A DNA stretch of 20,261 nt from Baffinella frigidus (taxonomy: Eukaryota; Cryptophyceae; Cryptomonadales; Baffinellaceae). The translations under genes and the position numbers were made by a program. The notes beneath the pieces were generated by a model. That model had not been told where the DNA came from and did not search any database. It saw only the letters and a program-made list of their open reading frames with translations. The stretch lies in the NCBI GenBank assembly GCA_026770585.1, contig MU646838.1, positions 264,007 to 284,267 of the forward strand, read 5' to 3'. Shown piece by piece: positions 1 to 10,139 of this stretch; position 1 is the stretch's first letter, and each line of letters begins with the position of its first letter.

Positions 1-713
1 GTCCCCTTCATCACCGAAGTCTTCTCCAAGCAACCCTCAAACTCCACCTCCACAAAAGGATCGCACGTCCCAAACATGTCCATCTTGGGCAGGTGTAGCG
101 CTGAAACAACCGTGATCTGGACCCGTCTGGCTCCTCGCTGGGCCTGTTCTGGCGCGGGAGGGTCGAACTGAATTTCTGCTCCTGAGGTGTCGTCCTCCGG
201 ACCTGGTGCCTCCTCGTCTGCGTCGGGGGCTTCGAGCACTGTTATCCGGATGGTCACAGAGGTGTTCTGCTTGTCCTTGCCAACCATCGGCTTCCCGTCA
301 ACCTCGAGATCCAGCTCCACCTGCTGCTCCCACCCGATCTCCGTCTGCATGATGCGCGTCGTTGTCTCCGCGGGGACAGCCACCATGCCCATCAGGGTGC
401 CGGCCAGCGCTGACGTGGTGCAGTCGCAGCTCTCGCGTGCGTTGAGCACAGATAGCTGCAGCTGCTCTTGCGCGACCGCTGCGTCTTCAACAGTGAACGC
501 GAGTGCCTGCTCGAACGCCACACTCCCCCCCTTCTTCTTCTTTGAGGCTGTGAAGCGCTTCCGCCCCGCGAACGCCACCTCGCAGAAGGGATACATGGAA
601 GAAAACCACCCAGATTTCGGAAGGTGCTGCACCGACACGACTGTGACGCGCAGCTGCCGGGCGCCCGCCACCTCCCCTGTGGCGAGGGTGCACCGGTTAG
701 GAGCTGGAGGCAT
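1..713 (-). CDS. Tandem C2-domain protein, N-terminal part (runs off left edge)
   Basis: A continuous minus-strand frame runs from an ATG at 713-711 to the left edge without a stop, about 237 codons. Residues from about 20 read as a C2 domain: the strand RQLRVTVVSVQHLP, then YPFCEVAF, then a strand with LQLSVLNARE and a closing GTLMGMVAVPAE. An acidic linker rich in E, D and P follows. From about residue 196 a second C2 domain starts with RRVQITVVSALHLPKMDMFG and TCDPFVEVEF, and is cut by the window edge. C2 domains bind membranes or proteins, often with calcium. The first domain lacks the loop-1 Asp residues (SGWFSSMYP where D..G.SDP is usual), so it probably does not bind calcium. The second keeps two Asp residues. 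The ATG has A at -3 and the frame is open a little further upstream, so an upstream exon is possible. Cellular role unknown; the C2 call is firm, the start fairly firm. Confidence 0.78.
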   Translation of the reverse strand, partial: MPPAPNRCTLATGEVAGARQLRVTVVSVQHLPKSGWFSSMYPFCEVAFAGRKRFTASKKKKGGSVAFEQALAFTVEDAAVAQEQLQLSVLNARESCDCTTSALAGTLMGMVAVPAETTTRIMQTEIGWEQQVELDLEVDGKPMVGKDKQNTSVTIRITVLEAPDADEEAPGPEDDTSGAEIQFDPPAPEQAQRGARRVQITVVSALHLPKMDMFGTCDPFVEVEFEGCLEKTSVMKG

Positions 714-1543
714 TGTGCCACCTTTGAACCTGTGTGGTGCAATTGGCCCAACCTCGGACTCACACGGGCCTGCCGATGCCAGGTGATCTGACCGAGCACG
801 TGGAGTTGATCCGGGTGAGACAGGTGAAACAGGCGCGCCAGTGGGGGTAGAGCATGGGCTCGCCTGCGGGAGGAGGCGGGTCGAGATTGTGCTCCATTTC
901 TCCGGCGCGCCTCCCAGGCCTTCTTCCGAGGATCAATCAGTTGTGAGGCGCCTCCTTGTGCACAAGGGGACCCCGCGGGGAAAGTGAAGCAGCTGGTGCA
1001 GAAAGAAGAAGCGAGACTCAAGCGCGCCTGTCGCCAAGACGCTCAACGCGTTCAAACGCCCATCGTGATCGTCCACTTTTGAGAGCGGGGTTGACTTTTG
1101 GAGGCGCTTGTTTGTGGCTTTTGGTCAGGGGGGGGGTCTTGGAGTGCTGCTGCGCGTCGCCAGTCCAGGGTGCCCGCAGGTGTGACCCTATGCCCTCCAC
1201 GCATGGGTGCGCGGGAATCCTGTGGGTTTGTGGTGCTGGGCGAGAGCGAGAGGACAACATTAAACATGATTGGTCCCAGGTGAGTTGGTCGTCAACGAAA
1301 GGAAAGCAAGGGCTTGAGGAGGTCAGCTGCCGGTGTGTGGCTGCGCGCACACTGAGAAAATATGCACATCCAGAGCCACGCAGAAAAATAGCCTGTTCCA
1401 GCTGCTCGCTGCGCAAGAAAGATGCTGTTTCATGCCTGGGTAGGCCCACTCGATTTGAGCAACGCTCGCCGCCTAGTTTGCAGACGCGAGCACGCCTGAA
1501 ATCGGGATTGGACACGTGCAGCGTTCCGGTGGGGATGGGGACA
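714..1543. other. Divergent intergenic region between the C2 gene and the ankyrin gene
   Basis: This 830-bp stretch lies between two genes transcribed away from each other and should hold both promoters and 5' leaders. I see no convincing domain in any frame. The long frames here (for example minus 392-1021 and 1018-1587) have the Arg/Ser/Pro-rich look of GC-rich noise. The plus frame of exon 1 of the ankyrin gene stays open back to 956, so coding upstream of the chosen ATG cannot be excluded. No clear TATA box. Confidence 0.5.
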
Positions 1544-2449
1544 ATGAGCGAGGTCGCTGTGCCCAAGCTCGCGGCGCTCTCCGACACCGAGGGCGGCGGC
1601 AGCCTGCTGCTCTCTGCCGCGGCGGTGGGGAATCACAAGGCCGTCGCGGCTATCCTGGACGCGAAAGCAGACCCCGACGCGCGTGATCTTAGTGGCAACA
1701 CCGCGCTCCTTGTCGCAGGTCCTCCACCCTCAACCCTAACCCCTCAACCCTCAACCCTCAACCCTAACCCCTCAATCCTAAACCCCCAACCCTAAACCCT
1801 AACCCCTCAACTCCCAACCTCCAACCCCCAAACCCCAAACCCCAACCCCCAACCTCCACCCCCAACCCCAACACCCAACCCTGAACCGTTTCGCCACCCC
1901 TGACCCCCCCGCCCCCCCATCAGCCGCATCGGGGCACAAGTCAACGGTCAAGGCGCTCCTCCGCGCCGGGGCAGACATGGTCTCTTTCCGCACCTTCAAA
2001 CTTCAGTCTCTGTGCGTAACGTGTCGCCCCTGTGCATGCGTGGTTCGCGCTGACAACTGCTTCTGGGGACGTTCTGCAGTTGGCAGTGAACCACAAGGAG
2101 CAGAGCGCGACAGCCGTGTGCTTCGCTGGAGGACACGCCAGCCTCGGCTGCTACCTTCTCAAAAAGGTCTCCGCCGTAGGCCCGTGTTTTCGCCTCGCCA
2201 GAAAAATTGCTAGATCCGCCAGCATGCTCACACATTGTGGCGGCGGCACACTTGCAGGGCGCAGCAGGCCACGTTGATGGGGAGGAGGAGGAGGAGGATG
2301 GCGGGGGCGGGGCGTCGGACGGAGCGTGGGCCTGGCGTGAGGAGGCAGACTTGGCGGGGCGCGATGCCGAGGCGCTCATCGCCGCCATGGATCTTGGTCT
2401 CGACATGTCGCTCCTGGACGACAGTGCGCGCCCGAATGCCCCCACGCCT
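1544..2449 (+). other. Ankyrin repeat block 1 of the large gene (exons 1-4)
   Basis: Exon 1 contains NHKAVAAILDAKADPDARD followed by GNTALLVA. Exon 2 continues with ASGHKSTVKALLRAGADM, giving an almost textbook ankyrin repeat across the splice. Exon 3 adds a more diverged repeat with ATAVCFAGGHASLGCYLLKK. Exon 4 begins with GAAGHVDGE and becomes an acidic Glu/Asp/Gly tract that ends the block, with an amphipathic stretch GRDAEALIAAMDLGLDMSLL. Ankyrin repeats bind protein partners. The splice phases are 1, 0, 0 and 0. This is the best supported part of the N-terminal half. Confidence 0.8.
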
Positions 2450-5400
2450 GTTAAGGGTTTAGGATTTAGGGTTTAGGGCTTAGGGCTTAGGGTTTAGGGC
2501 AATAAATGACGCGGTCTGTTGGCAGGTGTCGAGCAAGGGGTGGCAGGAAGCTAGGGTTGACTTGCCTGCGCGGGGCTCTCCTGCCAGGCACACACCCGGT
2601 TGCCTCACCGCAGGCAGGCAGGTTGTCAGGACATGGCACCGACAAGGCGGGCGGGCGAGCTCTGGCAGGTTCTGGATCGCCACACAGAAGTGCTTCGCGT
2701 CGCGACGCAGCACAGAGCGGCGGGCCGCTGCCGGGGCGCGCGCCTCGCTCAAGTACCCTCAAGTATCTGGAAGAGATTTCATCGGAGCTTCTCGGCGACC
2801 GCCCCCCTGCTCACCAAGGCGCCCCATCCAAGTACCCTCCTCCTCCTCCTCCTCACATGGACCACCCCTCCGCCTCAATGCTTACCAGCCATCCGTGGTT
2901 TCTCCCGCTGCTGGTGCCATCCGGTGCATGTGCTGCACGCGTACCCACACGTGTGCGTGAGCTATGGTGCACGCATACTCGCACGCGTGATTGAATGCCT
3001 CGTGGGTTGCAGCGGGGACGTGGACGTGCTCCGGCTTGAATCTGAGGAGGGCTGGGCGGAGCATGAGGATGATCAGGAGGGGTCCCACGGGAGGGTCGAT
3101 ATGGACCCCCTGGCAGAGCTGGAGATGGAGCAGGAGGGGCGCGGAGAGGGAGGGCGGGGCCGCGGAGAGGGGGAGCGCGCGCGGCGAGGGGGGGGGGGCG
3201 GACGGAGTCAGGCCCGCCGTTCGGAGCGAGCAGAGGCATTGGAGCGCGTCGGGAATGAGACCCCCCAGCAACGTCTCCTGGTACCAGCCAGCCTGCCAGT
3301 GCCATTTCACCTCCTTCTAGTGTGGCAAGTTGCGGAGAGGGGGGAATCCCGGCGTGACGCTAGATCTCTCTGCGGGCTGAGGGACTCTGTGCGGGGTGGT
3401 GGTTGCATGCCGCTTGCCCAGCCACGCTTATTCTCCAAGGTCTCGATACGTGTGGGTGCTGTGATCAGAAACACGGGAATAACTGTGTCGTGTCTGCCTC
3501 GCAGGTCTCCGAGAGCATTGCGCTGATCGGGCAGGTGCAGGCTTCACACGAAGCTTCTGAGCTGCACCGCCAACAGGTCCAGACGCCACATCCAGTCACG
3601 TGTGCTGATGTTCTTCATGTGCAACAGCGTGGAGGCTCTGCCTCCGGTCCCTGCGAGCGAACAGCCAGATCCGACCGCTGCATGATTGTTACGGGTAGAG
3701 AGGGTGTCTCTCCATCACACGGAGCAACGGGCGCGTGACTCGAGGGGTGGTGGGTGGCGGACAGGCGAAGCAGGAGGCAGAGGAGCTGGAGACTTTCATC
3801 CAACAGGAACTTGACGATCAGCTGCGTGCTGCGGCTGCCGCCGGTGACCACAAGGAGGTTGCTCCCCTACCCTCCGCCCGCTGCCCCTGCCCTTTGCGCC
3901 CTGCGCTCTGGCGCCCAGAGGCGTGGCGCGTGGCGGCACGTGGGAAACAGGCGAGGCGGGCCAGGAAGGGTGGAAGGGTGCAGCGCGAGATGCACGCGAG
4001 AGCGAGGGCTGCGCGAAACAGGCAGAAGCGAAGCAGGAGGGGTGCAGCGCGGCACGCGCGGCACGCGACACCGGGGACGCGTGCAGCGAGGCACGCCACC
4101 GCGCACTGATACCGGACCTGCCAGGAGTCGGGAGCCGAGTGCGCGACCTACGCTGTGACACCCAGCTCAGAAAGGAACGAGGAGAAGACACTGCACGGCT
4201 CGGAACACTGCCTGGTGTGCGCGACCTGGTGAGGGTCGGCACTGACCACGATTCTGACCGAGAGAGAGGTGGTCAGGTGGAGCGGCTGTGCAAGCACGGG
4301 GCAGACCCTTCCTCCTCCTCCTCCTCGCTGGGCACTCCTGGACGCGGGGGCGAGAGTCTGACGCCGCTGCAGCTAGCCGCGTGGGGGGGGCACAAGCGAT
4401 GCGTCAAGGCTCTCCTCCGCGAGGGCGCTGCGATCGACTCCCTTGATCCGTCCACCCCCCTCCCCTCGCCCGTGATCCGTCGAGCCCCCTCCCCTGCGGT
4501 GCTGCGCCCAACGCGTTGCGAAGACACGCAAGTTGGCTGCCAACCATGCTTCTGCACTTGCAATGTTGTCATAGGGACTCAAAAAAAATTATCGAGCGGC
4601 GAAATTTTTGGACTAAAACATCGCGGGGGCGGCGGCGGCGGCGTCTGAAGTGAGGGGTGGGACCGACGGGCGGCAGGGAGGGGCGCGGGGTCGTGGAGAT
4701 TGCCTTCTCTGCCGGCCATCATGAACTTGCTGGTACCCCCTAAACTCTCAACTCCAAATCCTAAACCCTAACCCCCCTGCCGCGTGCACTGGGAGCGCGA
4801 TACACGGCTGGCTCCGTACATCGTGTGGCATTGCACTGGCAGTGAGTGCCGCCCGCCGCTGCAGAGGAGAAGCCTGGCTCGCGCCTCCCGTGGGGATGAG
4901 GGCTTGCACAACCAGGCTGATGCTTGTCGCTCCGGCTGGTGCCTGTCAGCACGTCTGAAGTGAGCTGGTGGTGGTTGGCTGCCTGGGTGCAGAGTATCTG
5001 CTCTCCAAGGGCGCTGCGCCGCTCGCCCCTGCTCCTGCGTCTGGAGGACGCTTGGGGGCAGAGGCAGATGAGAGGCAGGAGTGGGGGGGCGCGCGCGGGG
5101 GGACGGGGAGGGTGTCGTCGATCGGCAAGCAGAGTGTTGCGGGCCTGGACCAGCACCTCTCCGACCTTGAAATGTGAGTCAGCTCCCTTGTGCTGCACCC
5201 GCCCGATCTAATTGCTCAGGTGGATTTCTGATTTCTTGGGGAAACGTTGAAGTTTTTCCGACGTTTCTCTCGGGATGGAACTGAGTGTACCTCTCCGACT
5301 TGCGCGGCAGGAGCACATACCCAGTGGATATGTTGGGACTGACAGGGGCGTCATCGCGAGGCTCTTGGACGATGGGCAGCGGCGACAGAGAGACCTCCGC

Positions 5401-7659
5401 GCACGGGTCTTCCAGGTACTCACCTGCCTGCTCTCGATCACGCTGCTCACCTCATTGCTCTCGCTTCAGGCCTACCCGCTCTCGCTCTCGCGCTCAGACC
5501 CACCTGCTCTCGCGCAGGCAGGCTTTTGCGATGTCTGCATCACCCGCGCAGATGCTTGACACACCAACGTGGCAACACATTGGTGTGCCTGCCACGCGAG
5601 GGTCGAATCAACCATGCCGCAAGGACCCGCGAGAATGCTCTGTTTCTGGGAGAAGCACGGGGCAGCGAAAGAGTGAGGCGAGGTTGCTCTGGGGGCAGGT
5701 CGGAGCGGTCGCAGCTATCGCCGGGTGACGGATCGCGCGCCTCCTCTGCGCGGAGTACCCATTCGCCCACATCAGCACGCTCCCCCGCGAGGAAGCGACA
5801 TGGATCGGTGCTCGGGAACCTCGAGGAGCAGGATGGTGACGCGGATGGCCGCCCCGCGTGGGGGGAGGGCCGGACGTTCGGGTTCGGAGACTTCTCGAGT
5901 ATGGATCATGTTGATGCTCTCCTCCAAGGTCTCGCACCCACCCGTCTGGTTGAGAGTGGTGTCGGGTGTAGGTGCGCCCCAGTGGTCGAGAAGTCTTGCC
6001 AGGATTCAGGTACGCGAGAGTGGCTGTGCGCTTCTCCTGCGAGAGTGGATGTGAAGATCTACTGACGGGATGGAGGGACCATTTTGCGGGATGCAGAGGC
6101 AGAGGCAGCCGCGACGGCAGAAGAGGACATGGACATCCAGCACGAGATTGACCGCATTCTGCGGCACAACCCCGTGCCCCGCTCGCAAGCCCTCGAAAAG
6201 TTGGAGGTTGATGCCGGTCTGTCACCCCACCCACGCATCCCGCCGGCATGATCCGTTCACCTTGACACAGAAGGCACGTCTGCAGCCTCGGGCCAGCTCA
6301 GCTGCCAGAAATGACACACCTGTGTGTATGTGATTGTCGAAACAACACACCATTTTGCGTGTGAGTGTCTCTGGAGGTGAAATCTGGGATGTGTGCGGGT
6401 GCCTAGACAAGCGGAGGATGGGGGCACTGAATCACGGAGGGGTCTGTGGTGTGACAGACTTGGCACATTGGGTGGCGCGAGCAACGGAGCTGAAAGAGGA
6501 GAAGAAGAAAGCAGTGCTTGGGCGAGATGGGCACGGCCTGCCTCCTCGGTGCGTCAACGGTCTTGCTGTGGTCATCACCATCACCTGCGAGGTGCCTCCC
6601 TCCTTTCCTCCCAACATAGCAACCCCGCCCCCCGCCCTCCCATGCGAGGTGCCGCGCAATGCGGCCCCACACCCTGTACAACCCGCAGGCAGTTGGGAGA
6701 CACGAGACGCGAGACGGGGGCGTCCCGAATGAGCGCATGTGCGGCACACAGCCCGCCAGCCGGTGTCCTGAGGATGTTTGCCGGTGCGAGCCTGAGATGG
6801 GCGGGTGGCGTGATTCGTAGCCTGACCATCGACACATCGCGCGCGCGCGGCATGTGTGGTGGATGCTCTGCAGGACCCACAGGATGGGCTGGGGTGCGCG
6901 GCGCAGTACTCTCTGGATCAGGACTTGCTCCGGCGCACGCTCCCATCGTTGGGCTTCACGCACATCCAGGCACCTTCCTACCCTGTCATGCGTCCCTCAA
7001 AAGGTTTCATGTACAATCTTTCTCCAAATTGGTGAGTGGTCCTGGCACGTGACCCGCGTCTTGGTTGGTGTGCCCTCCAGAAGTTGGCAATAGCGCCTCC
7101 TGGCCGAGAGGAGTTTGCGAATAGTCTGTGCAGTGTGGGAGGGGTGTGGGGGGTGTCAGGCTGGTGGCGCGTGGTGCGGGTGGCGCGCGGACAGAGGCTG
7201 GTATGCCCGCGGGTGCCTGCCGGGGACATCACCTGTTGCCTCATGCTGGGTGCCTGCCCTGCTGGCTGCTGTCGGTGTTCCCGGCAGTCGGGCTGATATG
7301 CAAGGGTGGCTGGTTTCGGGAACGTGACTTGGCTACTTGCATTTTCGAGGGCAACGTCGGGGCTACTTTTGATTTCCGAGGTGGCTGGTGTCGGGTGTCG
7401 GGGTGACATAACAGGCTCCTGCTCCTGGTGACAGTTCGAGAAGAACCTGACGCGCGACGGCCTTCTCATCTTCCTGAAGCAACTTGTTGCTGCCATGCGC
7501 CCGGTCCCGCCCCCCGCCTCCCGTGCCTCCTCTCCATGCTTCACCCTCCACACTTGATACGCCGTGCACCACATTCGGGGTTCCTGCCGAAAGGGCCTGA
7601 CGATCGCTTGCCCGAATCTACCTTGTATGGCGCCACTTCAGGCGACGACTGGGAATCCC

Positions 7660-7694
<35 letters not shown>

Positions 7695-10103
7695 CCGAGG
7701 TGGATGAGCCTTGCTGCTGTATCAAGCAGCGTGGTTGGTGCTGTCTGACGAAGCGTGGTTGCTGCTGTCGCAAGCAGCATCGGTGGTGATGACTTTCGCA
7801 GCATGGGTGGCGCTGTATCAAGCAGCATGGGTGGTGGTGTCTGACGTGGCGACGGTCTTCGGCAGGGGGGCAACCTGGCGGAGATAGACTCGTTGCTGGT
7901 GTACATCGCTTCTTCTGGCACGCCCAGCTTCATCGATTGCTACCCCACTGTATCTACCCCCCCGTCGTTTATTTCTTTTCAGGGCGTGTGTATGTTTTGT
8001 AGATCGCTGTGTTGCATGATGACTGTTTCGATGGGCAACACGGAGTGGCTCCTCCTCCCAGAGCGCGCTCTCACTAACTTGGGGTGTGGTGGCGGCGCCC
8101 GCAGCCGGTGAAGATCTCCTCAGTGCTGCAAGACCGTCCTCTCGCCATTCAGGAGATTGTTGCCATCCTCGGCGAATGGTTTCCCCCCCATAATCCCCAT
8201 CATCGCCCGTTTTCTCCCTCCAGCGATCGCCTCTGCGTGCCATGCTCCAGCGTTCATCGAGGAAAGCAAGGCTGCATGAATCACACGGCGTCGCAACCTT
8301 GCTGGGCATTCGCAGTTGCCAATAGCGTGCATCAGGGGTGCAGGTCGCGCTGTGAATCAACCCAGGCGTGTGCTCAACGCCTGCCTTGGTTGGCTGACAG
8401 CCGCTGTGCGAATCGCGTTTTGGATAAACCAATGCGTTTTCTTGGCGTGACTGTCTGCGACAGGGTGGCGTGGAGGTGACAGCGTTTGATGGTGTGGGTG
8501 TGTCGCAGTCTGGGGTCCCGTCCGAAGGTGGTGCTGCTGGCAGTGTGTGGCGACCAGAAAGCGCGCGGCCTTGCCAACGTCAACGTCGAACTCATCCCCC
8601 GCCAGAGCGACTCTTCTCTCTACCAGTTTGCCGTTGACGACAAACCCGGGATGGTGCTCGTGATGGCTGTCACTGCCGGCAAGGTGATCCACCATCCTCG
8701 ATGTCATGCATCATCATCGCCATAATCATTTTCATGTGTAGCGGTCGCTACTCACGTGCCAGAGTCCACGACAAACCTACCTAGGTGTATGTCAGTCAGT
8801 CCGTCTCCAAGCTCGGAGCAAACTGGGCGCCAGGAGCAGCATCAGAGTAATTCACATTGCATGTGCTTGTGCTGGATGGCTTCCGGAGCTGAAACCTCAA
8901 CGTAGTGCGCATTTTCCGCCTAAGTACCGCGCAGGTGCCGCCTCAGTAGGGTGGAGCGTTTCGCGTGAGTCAAGGTTTCTGGAGGGGGTGCAGGTGAACT
9001 GGGCAGCGCGAACAGGATCGCTCCTCCTCCGCATCTTGGTCGAGTGCTTCCGGTAACCGCTCTGTCGGTCATGTAGCGTTTGATTTCTCCCAACATAGTC
9101 CGACACCATGCTTTTCTGTAGGAAAGATCTGAAAGGCCGCTTGCTTCACCCAGGGCCTGCGGTTCATAACCTTTCGCTTGTTTCGCCCTGGGCCTTCGCC
9201 TCATAACCTTCCGCGTGCAACGCTCTGTGCCGCACTACGCTCGCTGGGTGCCAGACTAGGTTGCCCTGCAAGCTTCGGGAGGCACTGTTGGACGCTGCTG
9301 GCGTTGTTGGGGGGGTTGACACTGTCTGACAGACACTGCGGGCGGCACCTGGGCACTTCTTTCCCGAAGGTTTCGAAGGTGTGTACCGTGCGATGCGGCA
9401 TCGCACGCTGTGCTCAAGGATGGTGTCCGGCTTGCCGCAGGGAGGAGAGCGACAGCAACAGCATCCTCCGCCTCATCAACAGTACCACCAAATCTCTCCG
9501 CGACTTCTGCATCAAGCGGCAGGGCACCGGCTCGTCCGAGTGCCCGATCGGCCTGGCTTACTACAACAACTTCTTCCTCCTGCACCCGGTCGTCTTCGCC
9601 TACCCTGGTGCCACCCCCCTCGCATCACCTCACGACTTTCGGTGTCTGTGCATCGAAGCGAGGTGGTGGCGTGGCCGCTAGGATGCCCTCCAGTGCTGCG
9701 ACTCCCTGTCACTCCCTGTTCTGGATAGCTCCTGGTTGTGTGTGTGGAGCTCCTGATTGTGGTGGCATCTCTCTGCCTCCCGTGGGTGGCTCATGCCTGC
9801 GCGTTTCTCTGACTCTCTTGGGTTGCACCAGACTCCTGGCTGAGGTGGCATCTCTCTGACTGTCATGGGCGGCGCGACTCACTGGCAGGCGCGGACCGAG
9901 CGATGCTGGGCCCAGACCTGCAATGGTCGCTCGACTACTGCATGCTGCCTCTCGACACAGCCAACATCGCCGCGGGCCTCGTCAAGAAGGGCCTCAGTTC
10001 AGGTTCCTCCCCTACCTCCCCGCGGTCTGGTCGGTACCCACCTGTGCAGCGTGCCGCCGGCCTCCGCCACGTCACGGCCTCTCTATCTCTCTCTCTCGCG
10101 CGC

Positions 10104-10139
<36 letters not shown>

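Larger units (their letters stand above)
6458..9607 (+). other. Caspase-like (peptidase C14) domain, His position changed to Ser
   Basis: Joined exons 15-23 follow the caspase fold in order. Strand 1 is CVNGLAVVITITCE (exon 15). Then come YSLDQDLLRRTLPSLGFTHI (exon 17), like the D...L...L..LGF segment, and NLTRDGLLIFLKQLV (exon 18). Exon 19 has IDSLLVYIASSG where active caspases have SHG, so the catalytic His is Ser (about residue 764). Exon 21 has RPKVVLLAVCGD, aligning with KPKLFIIQACRG and keeping the Cys (about 813). The p10-like part has MVLVMAVTAG, KVNWAARTGSLLLRIL (compare GYVSWR...GSWFIQ) and SILRLINSTTKSLRDFC. The p10 pattern resembles true caspases more than metacaspases. Without the His it is probably proteolytically inactive, a pseudocaspase (inference). 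Exon 16 and the donor at 6985 are the least certain; a GTGAGT donor at 7032 is an alternative but breaks phase. Confidence 0.65.

Noticed and set aside
187-786. Plus-strand open frame of 199 codons with a Ser-rich start
   Set aside because: It is antisense to the two C2 domains, which are recognisable; low-complexity peptide only.
1018-1587. Minus-strand open frame of 189 codons upstream of the ankyrin gene
   Set aside because: Arg/Ser/Pro-rich composition with no domain, overlapping the antisense of exon 1; typical of GC-rich noise.
2639-2757. Possible extra exon encoding VLDRHTEVLRVATQHRAAG
   Set aside because: It looks slightly ankyrin-like, but including it breaks the phase between exons 4 and 6.
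6249-6251. TGA as the end of a separate ankyrin gene
   Set aside because: A GT donor at 6217 lets exon 14 join exon 15 in phase 1 and the reading continues sensibly. It is kept as an alternative.
7081-7140. Possible exon encoding KLAIAPPGREEFANSLC
   Set aside because: It follows a fair acceptor, but joining it to the GTGAGT donor at 7032 creates a stop, and it does not fit the caspase core.
8509-8683. First impression of a C2 or other beta domain in this exon
   Set aside because: Once joined to its neighbours, RPKVVLLAVCGD and the following p10-like motifs fit the caspase fold better.
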